Assembly: GCA_023389155.1 (NCBI GenBank)
Contig: JAEWEV010000021.1
Span: 62,001-126,000 of the forward strand
Length of the DNA: 64,000 bases
From: Pseudomonadota bacterium
GTDB taxonomy: Bacteria; Pseudomonadota; Gammaproteobacteria; Burkholderiales; Burkholderiaceae_B
Direction: 5' to 3'
Both the position numbers and the translations under genes were made by a program. A model generated the notes under the pieces. That model saw only the letters and a program-made list of their open reading frames with translations, had not been told where the DNA came from and did not search any database. Positions 17,118 through 26,462 of the stretch are shown one piece after another; the stretch's first letter is position 1; every line of letters begins with the position of its first letter.

Positions 17118-18116
17118 TCAGCCCTGAATGCTGATTCCTGCATCGGTAACGGTCTTATGCCATTTGGCAATTTCAATTGCAAGGAACGCACCAAAACCCG
17201 CCGGTGTCGTTGGCATGGGTTCAGAACCGCTGCCATGCATTTTCTCGATCACGGCCCGATCTTTCAATTGCGCGTTGATGCCTTCATTGATCTGCGTGAC
17301 AATTTCTGGCGGCGTTCCTGCGGGGGCAAACACGCCACTCCAGGAATAAGCCTCATAGCCTGGCAGCCCCTCGTCGGCTATCGGAGCGACATCCGGCGCC
17401 AGATCAGAGCGCTGCGGATTGCCTACCCCCAGCGGGATGACCTTCCCAGCTTTCATAAACGGCAGAGCCGAGGTTGCATCAGCAAACATCAACTGTACCT
17501 GCCCTCCGACCAGATCCTGCACCGCCGGCGCGCTGCCCTTGTAGGGAACATGCTGCAACTTGACACCAGCCATACTGGCAAAGAGTTCACCCGCCAGATG
17601 CGTACCACCCCCTGTGCCGGACGAACTGTAGGCGATTTTTCCAGGCTGAGATTTTGCGAGTGCAATCAGCTCCTTGACCGATTTCACGTTGAGCGATGGA
17701 TGCGCAACCAGTATGATAGGAAACCGCGCCAGCCCGGCAACGGGTACGAAATCCTTCTGGATGTCATAATCCAGCGATTGGTTCAGGCTGGGCAAAATGG
17801 CGTGGTGAATCGCGGCGCAAAAGTAGTGATAGCCATCCGGCTTTGCCTTGGCTGAGAGCCTGGCGCCCAGAATGCCGCCCGCTCCCGCCCGATTATCAAT
17901 GACGGCTGTCTGCTGCCATTGCTGGCTCAACCCGTTGGTCACGATGCGCACGGCAGTGTCTACCGGACCTCCAGGTGCAAACGGGACGATAAAATTCACC
18001 GGTTTGCCGGGCCATTCTGCCGCAAGACCGAGAGCGGGCCGCAGGCCAAAGGCAGCAGCGCCGCAATAAAGCATGGACTTGAGCAGGGTTCTTCGATGCA
18101 TCATTTCGGTTGTCAA
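17118..18116 (-). CDS. Bug-family solute receptor, possible Tat substrate
   Basis: A 332-residue periplasmic receptor. The N-terminus has HRRTLLKSMLYCGAAAFG, a twin-arginine-like signal followed by LGLAAEWPGKPVNFIVPFAPGGPVD at the mature start. NRAGAGGILGARLSAKAKPDG and YSSSGTGGGTHLAGELF are the ligand loops. The TTG at 18114-18116 has AGGAGA at ideal spacing; ATGs at 18104 and 18101 lie 12 and 15 bases further in and are alternatives. It is transcribed leftward away from the LysR gene and ends at a hairpin. The ligand is unknown. Confidence 0.88.
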   Translation of the reverse strand: MTTEMMHRRTLLKSMLYCGAAAFGLRPALGLAAEWPGKPVNFIVPFAPGGPVDTAVRIVTNGLSQQWQQTAVIDNRAGAGGILGARLSAKAKPDGYHYFCAAIHHAILPSLNQSLDYDIQKDFVPVAGLARFPIILVAHPSLNVKSVKELIALAKSQPGKIAYSSSGTGGGTHLAGELFASMAGVKLQHVPYKGSAPAVQDLVGGQVQLMFADATSALPFMKAGKVIPLGVGNPQRSDLAPDVAPIADEGLPGYEAYSWSGVFAPAGTPPEIVTQINEGINAQLKDRAVIEKMHGSGSEPMPTTPAGFGAFLAIEIAKWHKTVTDAGISIQG

Positions 18117-18370
18117 AATTGTCTCCTTATTCCGGTCATGGTTCTATTGAGCATGACTCCAATGAACCTGCCAGTATTGTGATTGAATGCAGACATTCAA
18201 TTATGCCGCCAGATCGGTCACCGGATTGTTTTTTATACCTGAAGGATACCCTCAGCGCTGCCTAAGACGGCACTGGATGTGCCGGACTGTAAAATCATGA
18301 CTGGGCGCTATGGGGAATGCTGTAATCGATGACTGATGCGCTCGCTCGGATCCGGGCAACACGACGTGAC

Positions 18371-19282
18371 CTACTGGCGATCGTGCATGCGATGGGACAC
18401 ATCCAGTAAGTGTTCGATGAATTTTTCTGCATAGGCTGGCAGATCGCGCCCTGCCAGACGACATATATTTCGTTCGCGATCTGCCCACGCATCAGTAAGT
18501 CTGAGAATATGCAGGCGGGACGCACGACTGTAAGCGCGAGCACACTCCACAGGGACAATTGCCAGCCCGATACCCGCGTCGACCATGCGGCACACAGCCT
18601 CAAAGCTGCCTACATGCACTCGCTGATGGAGACGTTTACCCATTTTGTATGCCTTGTCATCCAGAAAAGTCTGTATGGCACTTTCCGGATTGATGCCGAT
18701 AAACTGATACTGATCAACCAAAGTTTCAAATGAAATTTCCTCCAGATCTTTCAACGGATGGGCCAGGTCGGTCACGGCGACAAGTTCATCACGAAACAGG
18801 GCAATGACATCGAGCCCGTCCAGATTAACATTGCTGGACACAATGCCGATATCTACTGAGCCGCCACGAATGGCAGACACAATTTCCTTGGACAACTTCT
18901 CTTCCAGTGCGATATCGATATCCGGATTTTCTGCCAGGTAGGACGACAGCGCCTCAGACATAAAGGAATGGGTGGCTGCCGTGTTGGCCATGATTCGCAG
19001 CTTACCCTTGATACCACTGGAAAATGGCTGAAGCTCGGCGTGCATATGTTCCAGCTGCTGGAAAACGCCTTTGGCATATTTCAGAAAAACCTCGCCCGCA
19101 GGCGTGACACTCACGCCAGTGACTTGACGGATAAGCAATCTGACCTTGAGCGAATCCTCCAGATTCTTGATACGCGCACTTGCCGCGGGCAGCGACAAAA
19201 ACGTCTTTTCCGCCGCTCGGGTCAGATTCGAGGTTTCTCCAATATTGATAAACAGTTTCAGATCAGTCAGGTCATAGCGCAT
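18371..19282 (-). CDS. LysR-family transcriptional regulator
   Basis: A 303-residue LysR-type regulator. The winged helix-turn-helix lies in residues 3-62 (DLTDLKLFINIGETSNLTRA, SLPAASARIKNLEDSL); the N-terminal boxes are slightly divergent from the usual AAxxLxxSQPAxS. The C-terminal inducer domain is the type 2 periplasmic-binding fold, for example FDxELVAVTDLAHPL-like FRDELVAVTDLAHPL and VDAGIGLAIVPV. It is divergent from the SDR-MaoC pair across 155 bases and upstream of the leftward Bug gene, so it probably controls one or both in response to a pathway ligand. Confidence 0.9.
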   Translation of the reverse strand: MRYDLTDLKLFINIGETSNLTRAAEKTFLSLPAASARIKNLEDSLKVRLLIRQVTGVSVTPAGEVFLKYAKGVFQQLEHMHAELQPFSSGIKGKLRIMANTAATHSFMSEALSSYLAENPDIDIALEEKLSKEIVSAIRGGSVDIGIVSSNVNLDGLDVIALFRDELVAVTDLAHPLKDLEEISFETLVDQYQFIGINPESAIQTFLDDKAYKMGKRLHQRVHVGSFEAVCRMVDAGIGLAIVPVECARAYSRASRLHILRLTDAWADRERNICRLAGRDLPAYAEKFIEHLLDVSHRMHDRQ

Positions 19283-19437
19283 CTTAAGCTTATACGAAGG
19301 GGGTGATTGAGAAATACGAACAATGTCATCTGTGATTATGGCCTATTATGAAATACCACAGCAATAAATAGTAATCCCTAACCGGCGTCTGCCAGCCAGG
19401 CAGAATACCGGATCAGAAAAATTCACAGGAGAACCCG

Positions 19438-20352
19438 ATGGGCGCAATTGCGGAAGGAAAAGTAGTGATCGTTACCGGAGCCGGTGGTGGTATTGGCAGG
19501 GACATTGCACTGGCTTATGCCAGATCGGGCGCAAAAGTGGTGGTAAATGACATTGGCGTATCGCTCAGTGGCGAAGGCGGGACAGATGGCCCGGCCCATG
19601 CGGTCGTCGATGAAATTACTGCTGCGGGTGGGACGGCCGTCCCCAGCACTGACAGTGTCGCCGGGTTTGAATCGGCGAGCCACATTGTGCAAACGGCAAT
19701 GGATCACTTTGGTCGGATCGATATCGTGGTCAATAACGCAGGCAACCTGCGCGACCGCCTGTTCCACAAAATGAACGAAGAAGAATGGCGGCAGGTAATT
19801 GACGTGCACCTGCACGGTACGTTTTTTGTCAGCCGCGCTGCAGCACCCTATTTCCGGGAACAGGAGTCGGGCGCTTATGTTCATATGACATCGACATCGG
19901 GACTCATCGGCAATTTCGGCCAGTCAAATTACTCCGCAGCAAAACTGGGGATCGCCGCCCTGTCCAAATCCATTGCACTGGATATGTCACGATACAACGT
20001 ACGCTCAAACTGCATTGCTCCCTTCGCCTGGAGCCGCATGACCAGTTCCATTCCGGCCGAAACTGCTGAAGAGAAAGCACGCGTGCAAAAACTGCAGAAA
20101 ATGGAAACGCACAAAATCGCGCCCATGGCCGTCTACCTGGGCAGCGATGCCGCAAGTGAAGTGACAGGGCAGATTTTTGGCGTCAGGGCGAATGAAATCC
20201 TGCTCTTCAGTCAGCCGCGTCCGATTCGCTCCTTGCATATGTCCGAAGGCTGGACTCCCGAACTGATTGCGCAGATAGCGATTCCGGCCATGCAGGGCCA
20301 ATTCCACAAACTGGAACGCTCGCCCGATGTGATCAATTGGGATCCGATCTGA
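19438..20352 (+). CDS. Short-chain dehydrogenase, MFE-2-like
   Basis: A 304-residue classical SDR. The NAD(P) motif is VTGAGGGIGRDIALAYA, NNAGNLRD is the second motif, and the catalytic Ser, Tyr and Lys are in MTSTSGLIGNFGQSNYSAAKLG. The length and C-terminal extension resemble the dehydrogenase part of peroxisomal multifunctional enzyme type 2, which oxidises 3-hydroxyacyl-CoA. The following gene encodes the matching hydratase, 16 bases downstream. Together they look like a split hydratase/dehydrogenase for a bulky or branched acyl-CoA. The start ATG has AGGAGAA upstream. Confidence 0.88.
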   Translation: MGAIAEGKVVIVTGAGGGIGRDIALAYARSGAKVVVNDIGVSLSGEGGTDGPAHAVVDEITAAGGTAVPSTDSVAGFESASHIVQTAMDHFGRIDIVVNNAGNLRDRLFHKMNEEEWRQVIDVHLHGTFFVSRAAAPYFREQESGAYVHMTSTSGLIGNFGQSNYSAAKLGIAALSKSIALDMSRYNVRSNCIAPFAWSRMTSSIPAETAEEKARVQKLQKMETHKIAPMAVYLGSDAASEVTGQIFGVRANEILLFSQPRPIRSLHMSEGWTPELIAQIAIPAMQGQFHKLERSPDVINWDPI

Positions 20353-20368
20353 TAACGGGAACGGCTGC

Positions 20369-21238
20369 ATGACTCTAGATTACGAACGAATCAAAAACTG
20401 GTCCTTTGCCGATATCCGCCATGACTATGGCAAGCGGGATTGCATCCTGTATGCACTGAGTATCGGCCTGGGTTCCGACCCCATTGATCCATCACAACTG
20501 CAGTTCGTGTACGAAAAAGCCCTGCTTGCCTTTCCCACCATGAGCAGTATTCTCTGTTATCCGGGATTCTGGATGCAGGATCCCTCCACAGGTATCGACT
20601 GGGTCAGGCTGGTGCATGGCGAACAGCACAGTGTCTGGCACAAGCCACTGCCGGCAAAAGGCGTCCTGACAGGGCGAACCCATATTTCACATGTCATCGA
20701 CAAAGGCGCGGACAAGGGCGCACTGGTAATCGCCGAGCGTAATATGTATGATCAGGAGGACTCGCTGGTCGCAACCATCCGCCAGACAACGTTCTGCCGC
20801 GGGGATGGCGGATTCGGCAAGGGCGATACGCCTCCCGTTGCGCTGCCCGCCGTACCCGAAAGACCTTGCGATCATCAATATGAAGTGACGATAGCACCCA
20901 ACGCAGCAATTTTGTATCGCCTGAATGCTGACCCCAATCCGCTGCATATTGACCCTGACACAGCAAAGGCCGCGGGCTTTGAACGACCGATTCTGCATGG
21001 CCTGTGCACCTACGGTCATGCGGCAAGAGCAATCCTGCACACGTGCTGCGACAGTGATCCGTCAAGGCTCTATCGTTTCGATTCACGGTTTTCCGCAGCA
21101 GTCTATCCCGGAGAAACGCTGGTGTGCGATGTCTGGCGGGAAGGTCCACTGGATATTCACTTCCAGGTACGCGCCAAAGAGCGAAATGTTATTGTACTTA
21201 GCCACGGCTATGCAGTACTGCGCGACGCGGCATCATAA
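20369..21238 (+). CDS. MaoC-type double hot-dog enoyl-CoA hydratase
   Basis: A 289-residue hydratase 2 family protein. Its N-terminal hot-dog half includes SIGLGSDPIDPSQLQFVYEK, and the C-terminal half contains the catalytic hydratase 2 motif YRLNADPNPLHIDPDTAKAAGF followed by PILHGLCTYGHAARAIL (Asp and His of the dyad). It hydrates trans-2-enoyl-CoA to (R)-3-hydroxyacyl-CoA. It is cotranscribed with the SDR, giving the two central steps of beta-oxidation for one substrate. A hairpin follows the stop codon. Confidence 0.9.
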   Translation: MTLDYERIKNWSFADIRHDYGKRDCILYALSIGLGSDPIDPSQLQFVYEKALLAFPTMSSILCYPGFWMQDPSTGIDWVRLVHGEQHSVWHKPLPAKGVLTGRTHISHVIDKGADKGALVIAERNMYDQEDSLVATIRQTTFCRGDGGFGKGDTPPVALPAVPERPCDHQYEVTIAPNAAILYRLNADPNPLHIDPDTAKAAGFERPILHGLCTYGHAARAILHTCCDSDPSRLYRFDSRFSAAVYPGETLVCDVWREGPLDIHFQVRAKERNVIVLSHGYAVLRDAAS

Positions 21239-21240
21239 AA

Positions 21241-21262
21241 AGTGCCGGTCGCGGCCGGCACT
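21241..21262. terminator. Bidirectional hairpin terminator between maoC-type gene and uppP
   Basis: Arms AGTGCCGG and CCGGCACT around TCGCGG, with A residues on the left and Ts on the right, between two convergent genes. The arms are the same as those of the hairpin at 3301-3334. Confidence 0.75.
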
Positions 21263-21292
21263 TTCCATAATTATCGCGTCATCAGAAACACT

Positions 21293-22147
21293 TTATGCGA
21301 TTTGATTCCACGCCCACAGTCCAACAATAATACCGAAGACAATCCGGTACCAGCCGAAAGGACGATACGATGCGCTGGACAGAAAACGCATGAGGGCACG
21401 CACGACAAACAGTGCGCTCACATAAGCGGCGATAAAACCCAGGACCACGGCCAGCAGATTGCTATTGGTCAGTTCCCCGCCGTGCTTGTACAGGCTCAGG
21501 ACCGTGGCTGCGATCATGGTTGGCATGGCCAGAAAGAACGAGAATTCGGTGGCCGTCTTTCGATGAATCCCGGCCATCATGCCTGAAATAATGGTGGCGC
21601 CCGAGCGTGATGTTCCCGGAATCATGGCCAGACACTGGGCAAAGCCCACGACAAGCGCCTGTTTCCAGGTAATGTCATCCAGGCTTTTGGTCTGGTGCGC
21701 CAGTTCATCTTCCTGCAAGGTTGTATGCTTGGCCATGGTCGGGCGCCGCTCCACCCACAACATGATCAGACCTCCAACCACAAGTGTGAATGCATACACC
21801 ATAAATTTCCCATCCAGCAGCTGGTTGATCTGATTGATCAGCAACAGGCCGATAATGGCTGCGGGCAGAAACGCGATGATCAGGTTCATGGTGAAACGCT
21901 GTTCGGTTTTGTTCCCCGTAAACGTGCCCACGATGATTTCGCGCAATCGCTGCCGATAAAGCCACATCACGGCCAGAATCGAACCCAATTGAATGACAAT
22001 TTCATAAACCTTGAACTGTCCTGAATCAAATCCGATCCAGTCGCCCACGATCAGCAGGTGCGCTGTACTGGAAATAGGCAGAAATTCGGTTACACCTTCT
22101 ACAACGCCGAGAAAGACGGCTTTAATCAGATACCACACTTGATCCAT
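21293..22147 (-). CDS. uppP: Undecaprenyl-diphosphatase
   Basis: A 284-residue polytopic membrane protein of the BacA/UppP family. GVVEGVTEFLPISSTAHLLI is the first active-site loop, with catalytic glutamates, and MIPGTSRSGATIISGMMAG is the second, containing the conserved Arg and Ser. It dephosphorylates undecaprenyl diphosphate at the inner membrane to recycle the peptidoglycan carrier lipid and gives bacitracin resistance when abundant. Hydrophobic segments alternate along the length as expected. It lies 28 bases downstream of suhB on the same strand, so cotranscription is likely. Confidence 0.95.
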   Translation of the reverse strand: MDQVWYLIKAVFLGVVEGVTEFLPISSTAHLLIVGDWIGFDSGQFKVYEIVIQLGSILAVMWLYRQRLREIIVGTFTGNKTEQRFTMNLIIAFLPAAIIGLLLINQINQLLDGKFMVYAFTLVVGGLIMLWVERRPTMAKHTTLQEDELAHQTKSLDDITWKQALVVGFAQCLAMIPGTSRSGATIISGMMAGIHRKTATEFSFFLAMPTMIAATVLSLYKHGGELTNSNLLAVVLGFIAAYVSALFVVRALMRFLSSASYRPFGWYRIVFGIIVGLWAWNQIA

Positions 22148-22175
22148 AACGACTGACTCCGAACCGGACAGAAAT

Positions 22176-22970
22176 CTACTGCTTCAGCGAGATAAGCATT
22201 TGAGTGAAAATCTTGGGACTCGCAGCCAGCACATTGCCGGTCTTCATCCAGGTCTGTTCGCCTTCGAAATCAGCAATCAGCCCCCCCGCTTCCAGAATCA
22301 GCAGACTACCTGCCGCCAGATCCCAGGGTTTCAGGTGCACGCCGCAGTATCCATCGAAACGTCCGGAAGCGACATAGGCGAGCTCCAGAACCGTGGCGCC
22401 AAGACGCCGAAACCCCGAACATTCATCGACCAGCCCATAGTAGCGCTCTGCGCCCGTGCGATTGGAACCGGATACGGACGGGAAACGGCCGGAGATCAGC
22501 GCCTCGGAAAACCGGGTGCGGGAACCCACGCGAACGCGGCGATCATTAAGGAATGCCCCGCCGCCGCGTGTGGCGGTAAACATTTCGTTGCGCGCCGGAT
22601 CATAGACAACGGCCTGAGTGACCACCCCCTTATGTAACAGGGCGATGGAAACAGCGTAGTTGGGGAAGCCGTGAACAAAATTGGTGGTCCCATCCAGCGG
22701 GTCAATCACCCACTGATATTCAGGAACCTCGTTTTCCTTGTCGCGGGGGCCAGGCAGATGGCCGGATTCCTCGCCCAGAAATGCGTGGTCCGGATAGGCT
22801 TCACGCAACACCTCGATTATCGCCTGTTCTGCGTTCCGATCAATTTCGGTAACATAATCGTTTGGCCCCTTCCGGGCAACCTGGACTTTGTCCAGATCAA
22901 GACTGCCACGATTGATAATGGCGCCGGCACGGCGGGCGGCGCGTACGGCGATGGTGAGCATGGGATGCAT
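22176..22970 (-). CDS. suhB: Inositol-1-monophosphatase family protein
   Basis: A 264-residue magnesium-dependent phosphatase. The metal sites are GEESG, WVIDPLDGTTNFVHGFP and, near the C-terminus, KPWDLAAGSLLILEAGG. In many bacteria this protein (SuhB) hydrolyses inositol monophosphate and also joins the ribosomal-RNA antitermination complex. ATG 22968-22970 gives the usual MHPMLTIAVRAARRAG start; the open frame upstream is not homologous. It is divergent from trmJ, as in E. coli, with about 110 bases between starts. Confidence 0.92.
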   Translation of the reverse strand: MHPMLTIAVRAARRAGAIINRGSLDLDKVQVARKGPNDYVTEIDRNAEQAIIEVLREAYPDHAFLGEESGHLPGPRDKENEVPEYQWVIDPLDGTTNFVHGFPNYAVSIALLHKGVVTQAVVYDPARNEMFTATRGGGAFLNDRRVRVGSRTRFSEALISGRFPSVSGSNRTGAERYYGLVDECSGFRRLGATVLELAYVASGRFDGYCGVHLKPWDLAAGSLLILEAGGLIADFEGEQTWMKTGNVLAASPKIFTQMLISLKQ

Positions 22971-23081
22971 AACTGTCCAGACTTCGGTTGAGTAGTAAAA
23001 TAGGCATTTTAATGGACAATAATGCAGACTTCTGCAAATCCATTCATTTCCGTCCATATTCATGCCGCTTGAAGGAAACCT

Positions 23082-23918
23082 ATGTCACCGCTACATACCC
23101 GGGTCCGCTTTATTATGGTGTCACCCACCCACCCTGGCAACGTGGGTTCTGCCGCCAGAGCAATCAAAAACATGGGGTTCGGCGAACTTGTCCTGGTCAA
23201 CCCCCGCGATCCGGCTATTTTGCAAGGCGAAGAGGCTCAGGCACTGGCAAGCGGAGCAACCGATATTCTTGACGCAGCGCAAATTGCACCCGATCTGGAT
23301 TCAGCCCTCAACGGCATTACCCTGGCGTTTGCGCTCACTGCCCGCAGCCGCGACATGGGTCCGCCGTCCCTGGATATCCGGCAGACTGCCCAGCTATCCA
23401 GAACCCATCTGCATAATCACGCCGATACTCGTATTGCAATTGTGCTGGGGACGGAGCGCACCGGGCTGGATAACGATGATATCAGTCGCTGCCATCGCAT
23501 CTGTCATATCCCCGCTAATCCTCAGTACAGTTCACTGAATGTCTCGCAGGCTCTGCTGCTGGCGGCCTGGGAACTGAACTACGCCATACAGGCACCGCAC
23601 GCGACACAGCACGTCGGTAAGGTTGCGGAGCCCTCGGCATCGCAGGCCACCGCAGTAGCCACCCCGCTAGTCCAGCCCGAAATGCCATCAACGTCAGCAA
23701 GAGATGATCGTGATTACGCGCCGGCCGAAAAAGTCGAGGCGTTTATCAATCATTGGGAAAGTGCGCTGATCGGGATCGACTTTCTGAATCCGAACCATCC
23801 AAAGAAACTGATGCCCCGCATGCGCTATATGTTCACCCGCATCCATATGACTCATGAAGAGGTCGATATGATGCGGGGTGTATGCACCAATATTCTGAAA
23901 ACCGTGTACCGGCCCTAG
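23082..23918 (+). CDS. trmJ: tRNA (cytidine/uridine-2'-O-)-methyltransferase TrmJ
   Basis: A 278-residue SPOUT-class methyltransferase. RFIMVSPTHPGNVGSAARAIKN is the first family motif, VLGTERTGLDNDDI the second, and IPANPQYSSLNVSQALLLAAWE the third, forming the knotted SAM site. TrmJ methylates the 2'-hydroxyl of position 32 in several tRNAs. A low-complexity insert of about 45 residues (roughly 170-215) rich in Ala, Pro, Ser and Thr precedes the C-terminal helical part. AAGGAAA lies just upstream of the ATG. Its stop shares the CTAG with the convergent mechanosensitive-channel gene. Confidence 0.93.
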   Translation: MSPLHTRVRFIMVSPTHPGNVGSAARAIKNMGFGELVLVNPRDPAILQGEEAQALASGATDILDAAQIAPDLDSALNGITLAFALTARSRDMGPPSLDIRQTAQLSRTHLHNHADTRIAIVLGTERTGLDNDDISRCHRICHIPANPQYSSLNVSQALLLAAWELNYAIQAPHATQHVGKVAEPSASQATAVATPLVQPEMPSTSARDDRDYAPAEKVEAFINHWESALIGIDFLNPNHPKKLMPRMRYMFTRIHMTHEEVDMMRGVCTNILKTVYRP

Positions 23919-24742
23919 TTCGCCTGTGACGGTCTGGCCTCAACGGCAACACGGACAGGCAAGGGACTCTGGAAGCCTTCGTTTTCCAGGCGCATCTGGA
24001 CTTCGCGATTCAGATCGTTCTGCAGACGGGCGAAGTCACTGGCGCCAGACCACACCCGCAGGGTCAATGTGACCACTCCGTCCTTGCGATCGCTGACAAA
24101 GACCGACGGTTCAGGCATTTTCAGGGCGGAAGACTGCTCATCAAGCAGCTTGCGCAGTACGTCAATGGCGCGATTGATGTCTTCACCGTAGCGGATGAAT
24201 GCGGGAATATCCATGCGGCGGTTCTGATTACGACTCAGATTCGTAATATTGCCATTCCAGACTGTGCTGTTCGGAACGGTGACGTGTACACCATCCGCCT
24301 GCACGATACGGGTCAGAAACAAACCCACCTCATCCACCGTACCGGATATTCCACCTGCGATGGTCACACTTTCCCCCGCGCGCAGCGGACGCAGCCCAAG
24401 CAGCATGATACCGGCGGCAATATTTTGCAGCGTCCCCTGCAAGGCCAGGCCAATCGCCAGACCGGCAGCGCCCAGCACGGCGATCAGGCTGGCGGTCTGG
24501 ACCCCGAACTGCGACAGCACGGCAATGATGGTGAAAATCCGAATACTCCAGATCACCACCGTACGGAACATGGGAATGATGGTGGGATCGATTTTGTCCG
24601 ATCTCGCGCTCAGTCGCTGCACCACGTTACCCAGCCATTTGGACAGGGTCCAGCCAATGACAAGAATTGCAAAGGCTACCACCACATCAATGGCAAACCG
24701 CTGGAAAAAAGGCCAGAAACTTTCGATATGCTGTATGTCCAT
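23915..24742 (-). CDS. Small-conductance mechanosensitive channel, MscS family
   Basis: A 275-residue MscS-type channel. There are three N-terminal membrane helices (VVAFAILVIGWTLSKWLG, VVIWSIRIFTIIAVLSQFGV, SLIAVLGAAGLAIGLALQGT), the third containing the Gly/Ala packing pattern of the pore helix. The beta domain follows in PLRAGESVTIAGGISGTVDEVGLFLTRI and VTVPNSTVWNGNITNLSR. It opens under membrane tension and protects against osmotic downshock. Its stop overlaps that of trmJ on the opposite strand. Confidence 0.92.
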   Translation of the reverse strand: MDIQHIESFWPFFQRFAIDVVVAFAILVIGWTLSKWLGNVVQRLSARSDKIDPTIIPMFRTVVIWSIRIFTIIAVLSQFGVQTASLIAVLGAAGLAIGLALQGTLQNIAAGIMLLGLRPLRAGESVTIAGGISGTVDEVGLFLTRIVQADGVHVTVPNSTVWNGNITNLSRNQNRRMDIPAFIRYGEDINRAIDVLRKLLDEQSSALKMPEPSVFVSDRKDGVVTLTLRVWSGASDFARLQNDLNREVQMRLENEGFQSPLPVRVAVEARPSQAN

Positions 24743-24935
24743 TTATTACTCTCTTGATGATGTAATGAGAAAGCCGCCTGCCCGCCGCTTTACTCGGGGA
24801 ATAAGCCCTGGCCCGGATGGCGGACATTTGGCGCGTCAGGATTTTAACGTGTCATAATGACAGAATATACTTCAGGACAGCAAAGCAACGTCGATATTTC
24901 AGAGAGGATTTCTGCTGAATACGGCCCGTTTCCAG

Positions 24936-26453
24936 ATGACCGCGATCAACACCAAATTCATGAACACACAACAAAGTACGCCCTCCTCCTTTTATTCGCC
25001 AAAAAGAATCGGATTTTCCAGTTTTCGTGAACCGGCACAGGCTTATGAGGAACTGCTACGTATTTACGAACGCAATACCCTGTTCATTCGCGAATCCTTT
25101 TATCGCTACATCAGTGGGGAAAATAATACCGACCGGCGCACCCGCGCGTGCTATCCGGCCATTCGGTTTCATGTCCCGGATCACCAGGAAGTGGACTCAC
25201 GCCTGTCATACGGACATACCACCGAACCTGGTCTGTATCAGACAACCATTACCCAGCCCCGGCAGTTCAGGGCCTACCTGCTTGAACAGATCGCACTGAT
25301 CATGAAGAATCATCAGTTGCCGGTAGAAATCGGTGAGTCTGATGTCCCCATTCCGCTGCACTTTGCCTTTACCGGTGGTCAGTATGTCGAGGGCGTCTAT
25401 GCCGACACCATCGGTTCATCTTTGCGCAATTACTTTGATGTACCCGACCTTGCCGTCATGGACGATGCTATTGTTAATGGAACCCTACGCGAGGAGCCGG
25501 GCCAGCCTCTTCCGCTCGCACCGTTCACTGCACCGCGCATTGACTACTCATTGCATCGCCTGCAACATTACACCGCAACCGCGCCGGAACATTTCCAGAA
25601 CTTCATACTGTTCACCAATTATCAGTTTTATGTCGACGAATTCGTCGGTCGTGCAGCACAACTGATCGAGGACGATACCTCTGGCTACTCCTCGCTGATC
25701 GAACCGGGCAACCATATTACCCGCAAGGGGCATCCCGATCCCGTTCAGAAACTGCAGCGGCTGCCGCAGATGCCCGCCTATCACCTGAAACGGGAGGACG
25801 GCAACGGAATCACCCTGGTCAATATCGGTGTAGGTCCGTCCAACGCAAAAACCATTACGGATCATATTGCTACCTTACGACCCTCCGCCTGGATCATGCT
25901 GGGTCATTGCGCCGGCCTGCGCAATACACAGCGCCTGGGCGATTATGTGCTGGCTCATGGTTATGTCCGTGAAGATCACGTTCTTGACGCGGACCTCCCA
26001 CTATGGGTACCTGTGCCGCCGCTGGCGGAAATCCAGATTGCACTGGAGCATGCGGTTGAAGAAATTTCCGGACTGTCTGACTGGGAACTCAAACGGATCA
26101 TGCGTACGGGAACCGTCGCAACCATCGATAACCGGAACTGGGAATTACGCGATCAGCATGAGCCCGTGCAGCGCTTCTCGCAATCCAGAGCCATTGCACT
26201 TGACATGGAGTCAGCCACCATTGCCGCCAATGGTTTCCGTTTTCGTGTTCCTTATGGAACCCTGCTGTGTGTGTCGGACAAGCCGCTGCATGGCGAACTG
26301 AAGCTGCCTGGCATGGCCTCGGATTTTTATCGCAAGCAGGTCAGCCAGCATCTGCGCATAGGCATGCGCGCACTGGAGAAACTACGGGAAATGCCACGCG
26401 AACGGCTTCATTCGCGTAAACTGCGTAGCTTCATCGAAACCGCCTTCAAGTAG
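24936..26453 (+). CDS. amn: AMP nucleosidase
   Basis: A 505-residue protein, slightly longer than the E. coli enzyme (484). The N-terminal regulatory part carries RIGFSSFREPAQAYEELLRIYE; the C-terminal nucleoside-phosphorylase-like catalytic part includes SAWIMLGHCAGLRNTQRLGDYVL and ALDMESATIAANGFRFRVPYGTLLCVSDKPLHG. It hydrolyses AMP to adenine and ribose 5-phosphate. The start could be ATG 24936 or ATG 24960; neither has a strong ribosome-binding site. The AEC transporter gene follows 10 bases after the stop. Confidence 0.93.
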   Translation: MTAINTKFMNTQQSTPSSFYSPKRIGFSSFREPAQAYEELLRIYERNTLFIRESFYRYISGENNTDRRTRACYPAIRFHVPDHQEVDSRLSYGHTTEPGLYQTTITQPRQFRAYLLEQIALIMKNHQLPVEIGESDVPIPLHFAFTGGQYVEGVYADTIGSSLRNYFDVPDLAVMDDAIVNGTLREEPGQPLPLAPFTAPRIDYSLHRLQHYTATAPEHFQNFILFTNYQFYVDEFVGRAAQLIEDDTSGYSSLIEPGNHITRKGHPDPVQKLQRLPQMPAYHLKREDGNGITLVNIGVGPSNAKTITDHIATLRPSAWIMLGHCAGLRNTQRLGDYVLAHGYVREDHVLDADLPLWVPVPPLAEIQIALEHAVEEISGLSDWELKRIMRTGTVATIDNRNWELRDQHEPVQRFSQSRAIALDMESATIAANGFRFRVPYGTLLCVSDKPLHGELKLPGMASDFYRKQVSQHLRIGMRALEKLREMPRERLHSRKLRSFIETAFK

Positions 26454-26462
26454 TCCTATATT

